A DNA stretch of 6,654 nt from assembly GCA_023255235.1 (NCBI GenBank), contig JALRJA010000056.1, forward strand, positions 1 through 6,654, read 5' to 3'. Origin of the DNA: Flaviramulus sp. (GTDB lineage Bacteria; Bacteroidota; Bacteroidia; Flavobacteriales; Flavobacteriaceae). A model generated the notes under the pieces. The model made no database searches. It saw nothing but the letters and a program-made list of their open reading frames with translations, and was not told the DNA's origin. This document shows, one piece after another, positions 4,913 through 6,654 of the stretch (position 1 is its first letter; every line of letters begins with the position of its first letter). A program made the translations under genes and the position numbers.

Positions 4913-6184
4913 TTAATTCAAAATAGTTTTTAATATGGCAACCATATTATAAATGTCTTCAAACGAATTATAAAACGGAACTGGAGCACACCGAATTACA
5001 TTTGGCTCTCGCCAGTCGGTAAGTACGCCTGCTTCTAGTAATTTGCTATGTAGTGATTGGTTGCTGTTTTTAACTTGTATAGATAATTGACAACCACGGT
5101 GTTGTTCATCTTTTGGTGTTATTATATGAATAACATCTTTTCCTAATTGTTCTAATAAAAACGCTAAATAACCTGTTAGTTTTTTTGATTTTTTGGTTAG
5201 TGTTTCCATGCTAACCTCACTAAACAAATCTAACGAAGCTTTAATAGCAGCCATCGATAAAATAGGCGGATTGCTAAGTTGCCAGCCTTCGGCACCTGCA
5301 AGTTGGTTAAAGGCATCACGCATATTAAAACGCGTTTCTTTGTCATGACTCCACCAACCAGTGAAACGATTTAATTTTTTATTGTAAGCATGGCGTTCAT
5401 GAACAAAGCAACCAGCCAAACTACCTGGTCCAGAATTTAAATATTTATAAGTGCACCAAACAGCAAAATCAGCTCCTGAGTCATGCAAATTTAAAACAAC
5501 ATTTCCAGCTCCATGAGCACAATCAAAACCTACTTTACAACCATATTGATGTCCTAATTTGGTTATTCGTTTTAAATCAAAAAATTGCCCAGTATAATAA
5601 TTTACGCCACCAATCATTATTAGAGCAATTTCGTTTCCGTGTTTTTGCATTAAAAGCTCTAAGTCGTCATAACGAAGTAATGCTTCATTTTTTCTTGGTT
5701 TCCATAAAATCAACCCTTCTTTTTCATTAAAACCATGATGTCGTAACTGCGATTCAACAGCATATTTATCAGAAGGAAAAGCATCACTTTCAATAAGTAT
5801 TTTATACCGTGTTTTTGTAGGTTGGTAAAATGATACCATCATAAAATGAAGATTTGCGGTAAGGGTATTCATAACTACCACTTCAATGGGTTTTGCACCA
5901 ACAATTTTTGCCATACTATTTGTGAGAAACTCATGGTAAGGTAGCCATGCATTTTTTGCTTGAGTATGACCTTCAACACCTAATTTTGCCCAATCATCAA
6001 GTTCTTGATTTACATAAGCCTTGGTTTGTTTAGGTTGTAAACCAAGAGAATTTCCAGTCATATAAATCAAATCCTTACCATGTTTATCTTGGGGTATATG
6101 AAATTTATCTCGGTAAGATTTTAAAACATCATTTTGGTCTTGTTCTAAAGCAAATTCTAAGGTTGATTGGTAGCTACACAACAT
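4913..6184 (-). CDS. kynU: Kynureninase
   Basis: KynU is a PLP-dependent hydrolase that cleaves kynurenine or 3-hydroxykynurenine to anthranilate or 3-hydroxyanthranilate plus alanine, in tryptophan degradation and de novo NAD synthesis. With the start at 6184 the protein has 423 residues, the family's usual size, and begins MLCSYQSTLEFALEQD. Numbered from there, visible blocks are TGNSLGLQP (43-51), FPSD (136-139) beside the PLP ring, DCAHGAGNV (221-229) with Asp221 and His224, CTYKYLNSGPG (244-254) with the PLP-binding Lys247, GWWSHD (276-281), and DWREPNVIRCAPVPFYN (390-406) with substrate-carboxylate Arg398. All catalytic positions look intact. The frame is open to an upstream ATG at 6238, which would add 18 residues (MFISKLKSII ...). 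That basic, hydrophobic extension is not part of the family and is probably untranslated. No other kynurenine-pathway gene is adjacent. I see no convincing promoter in the leader. Confidence 0.96.
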   Translation of the reverse strand: MLCSYQSTLEFALEQDQNDVLKSYRDKFHIPQDKHGKDLIYMTGNSLGLQPKQTKAYVNQELDDWAKLGVEGHTQAKNAWLPYHEFLTNSMAKIVGAKPIEVVVMNTLTANLHFMMVSFYQPTKTRYKILIESDAFPSDKYAVESQLRHHGFNEKEGLILWKPRKNEALLRYDDLELLMQKHGNEIALIMIGGVNYYTGQFFDLKRITKLGHQYGCKVGFDCAHGAGNVVLNLHDSGADFAVWCTYKYLNSGPGSLAGCFVHERHAYNKKLNRFTGWWSHDKETRFNMRDAFNQLAGAEGWQLSNPPILSMAAIKASLDLFSEVSMETLTKKSKKLTGYLAFLLEQLGKDVIHIITPKDEQHRGCQLSIQVKNSNQSLHSKLLEAGVLTDWREPNVIRCAPVPFYNSFEDIYNMVAILKTILN

Positions 6185-6366
6185 AGGTTTTTTTAAATTT
6201 CTTATAAAAATAATACTTTTTAGCTTAGAAATAAACAAAATAAATCACAAGACTTTTTAAATACACCCATGTTAGTTACTTAAAAACAAACCCTTAGCAC
6301 ATACAAACACCATTATAAAAGCCCACTTATATTTTTTTTTGTGACATTATGGCATTTTAATAATAA

Positions 6367-6383
6367 TGGCAGTACTTTTGCCA
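6367..6383 (+). promoter_or_regulatory. grpE promoter: sigma-54-like -24/-12 overlapping a TAnnTTTG element
   Basis: TGGCA at 6367-6371 and TTGC at 6378-6381 place GG (6368-6369) and GC (6380-6381) ten bases apart, the fixed geometry of sigma-54 promoters (consensus TGGCACG-N4-TTGCW). It deviates at the CG after TGGCA and at the final W. The predicted start is near 6392, leaving a leader of about 27 bases before grpE. The same bases contain TACTTTTG (6373-6380), a perfect housekeeping -7 element, but no TTG lies 17-23 bp upstream. TGGCA-N7-TGCCA is also an inverted repeat that could be an operator. No CIRCE element (HrcA operator) is seen. The rest of the kynU-grpE gap (6185-6366) is AT-rich, with a second ATGGCA at 6349-6354. 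Confidence 0.5.
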
Positions 6384-6418
6384 ACTAATTTTTAGTATTG
6401 CAAAAATTTAACTTAGCG

Positions 6419-6654
6419 ATGAGTAAAAAGAACAAAAATAAACATATAGAGCAAGAAGAAGTAGCAACTTCTCAAACAGAAACTGTAGAGGTTGACGAAC
6501 AAACACAAACAGTTGAAGAAAAACTTCAAAACGAGTTACAACAAGAAAAAGATAAGTTTTTACGATTATTTGCAGAATTTGAAAACTACAAAAAACGAAC
6601 CTCAAGAGAGCGTATAGAAATGTTTTCTACGGCAAGTGAAGATGTTATGAAAAC
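6419..6654 (+). CDS. grpE: GrpE nucleotide exchange factor, N-terminal part, cut by window edge
   Basis: The frame opens at ATG 6419 and runs off the right edge after 78 codons. GrpE is the cytoplasmic co-chaperone that releases ADP from DnaK. A charged, glutamate- and glutamine-rich, poorly conserved N-terminus (residues 1-35) precedes the start of the long coiled-coil helix. The helix carries the family signature KFLRLFAEFENYKKRTSRER (residues 47-66), and EMFSTASEDVM continues it. Complete GrpE proteins are about 180-200 residues, so more than half lies beyond the window; dnaJ commonly follows in related genomes, which cannot be checked here. The start is supported by a stop-free charged N-terminus of normal length and by an A-rich leader. 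The upstream region has a sigma-54-like element, as described separately. Confidence 0.93.
   Translation, partial: MSKKNKNKHIEQEEVATSQTETVEVDEQTQTVEEKLQNELQQEKDKFLRLFAEFENYKKRTSRERIEMFSTASEDVMK

Noticed and set aside
6185..6366. Search for a kynU promoter or riboswitch in the gap
   Set aside because: Several partial TAnnTTTG-like strings occur in this AT-rich DNA but none pairs with a TTG at proper spacing, and no conserved RNA structure was recognised.
6408..6605. Minus-strand open frame of 65 codons
   Set aside because: It is antisense to the grpE coding start, which has a clear GrpE signature.

Overview
The window looks like an ordinary chromosomal segment of a member of the Flavobacteriaceae (Bacteroidota). 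The DNA is AT-rich. Start codons lack clear Shine-Dalgarno sequences and sit in A-rich leaders. Promoter-like sequences fit the Bacteroidota consensus TTG-N19-23-TAnnTTTG. The proteins have a flavobacterial style: a tandem-domain Usp, a lipoprotein Cu/Zn superoxide dismutase, a short TonB with a VPIFPGC motif, and a KynU starting with the family's usual N-terminus. I see no mobile element, tRNA, rRNA, CRISPR array or phage gene.

Layout. Positions 1-1981 (minus strand) hold a two-gene unit, hemN (oxygen-independent coproporphyrinogen III oxidase) followed 14 bp later by a universal stress protein gene that runs off the left edge. Divergent from it is sodC (2105-2677, plus), which ends in a clear hairpin terminator. 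A tonB-like gene (2796-3524, minus) follows. Divergent from that is a two-gene unit on the plus strand: a sigma-70 family (ECF-like) factor with a TTG start, and 4 bp later a four-helix membrane protein of unknown function. kynU (kynureninase, minus) converges on this unit. The window ends in the first 78 codons of grpE (plus).

How the genes may work together. The hemN and tonB upstream regions carry nearly the same Crp/Fnr-type operator (ATGA-N6-TCAT core, sharing the ten-base half TGTCATGTTA). In both, the operator centre lies exactly 33 bp upstream of the centre of a TACTTTT(G/A) -7 element. That geometry fits class II activation at about -41. I infer that hemN-usp and tonB belong to one redox- or oxygen-responsive regulon. 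sodC faces hemN across the same operator. The sigma factor and its membrane partner look like a regulator pair, but the partner has no classical anti-sigma motif. The grpE promoter region contains a sequence with the GG-N10-GC geometry of a sigma-54 promoter, overlapping a housekeeping-type TAnnTTTG element.

No wholly new system is evident. The most useful leads are the shared operator architecture, the sigma-54-like grpE promoter, and the uncharacterised membrane partner of the sigma factor.
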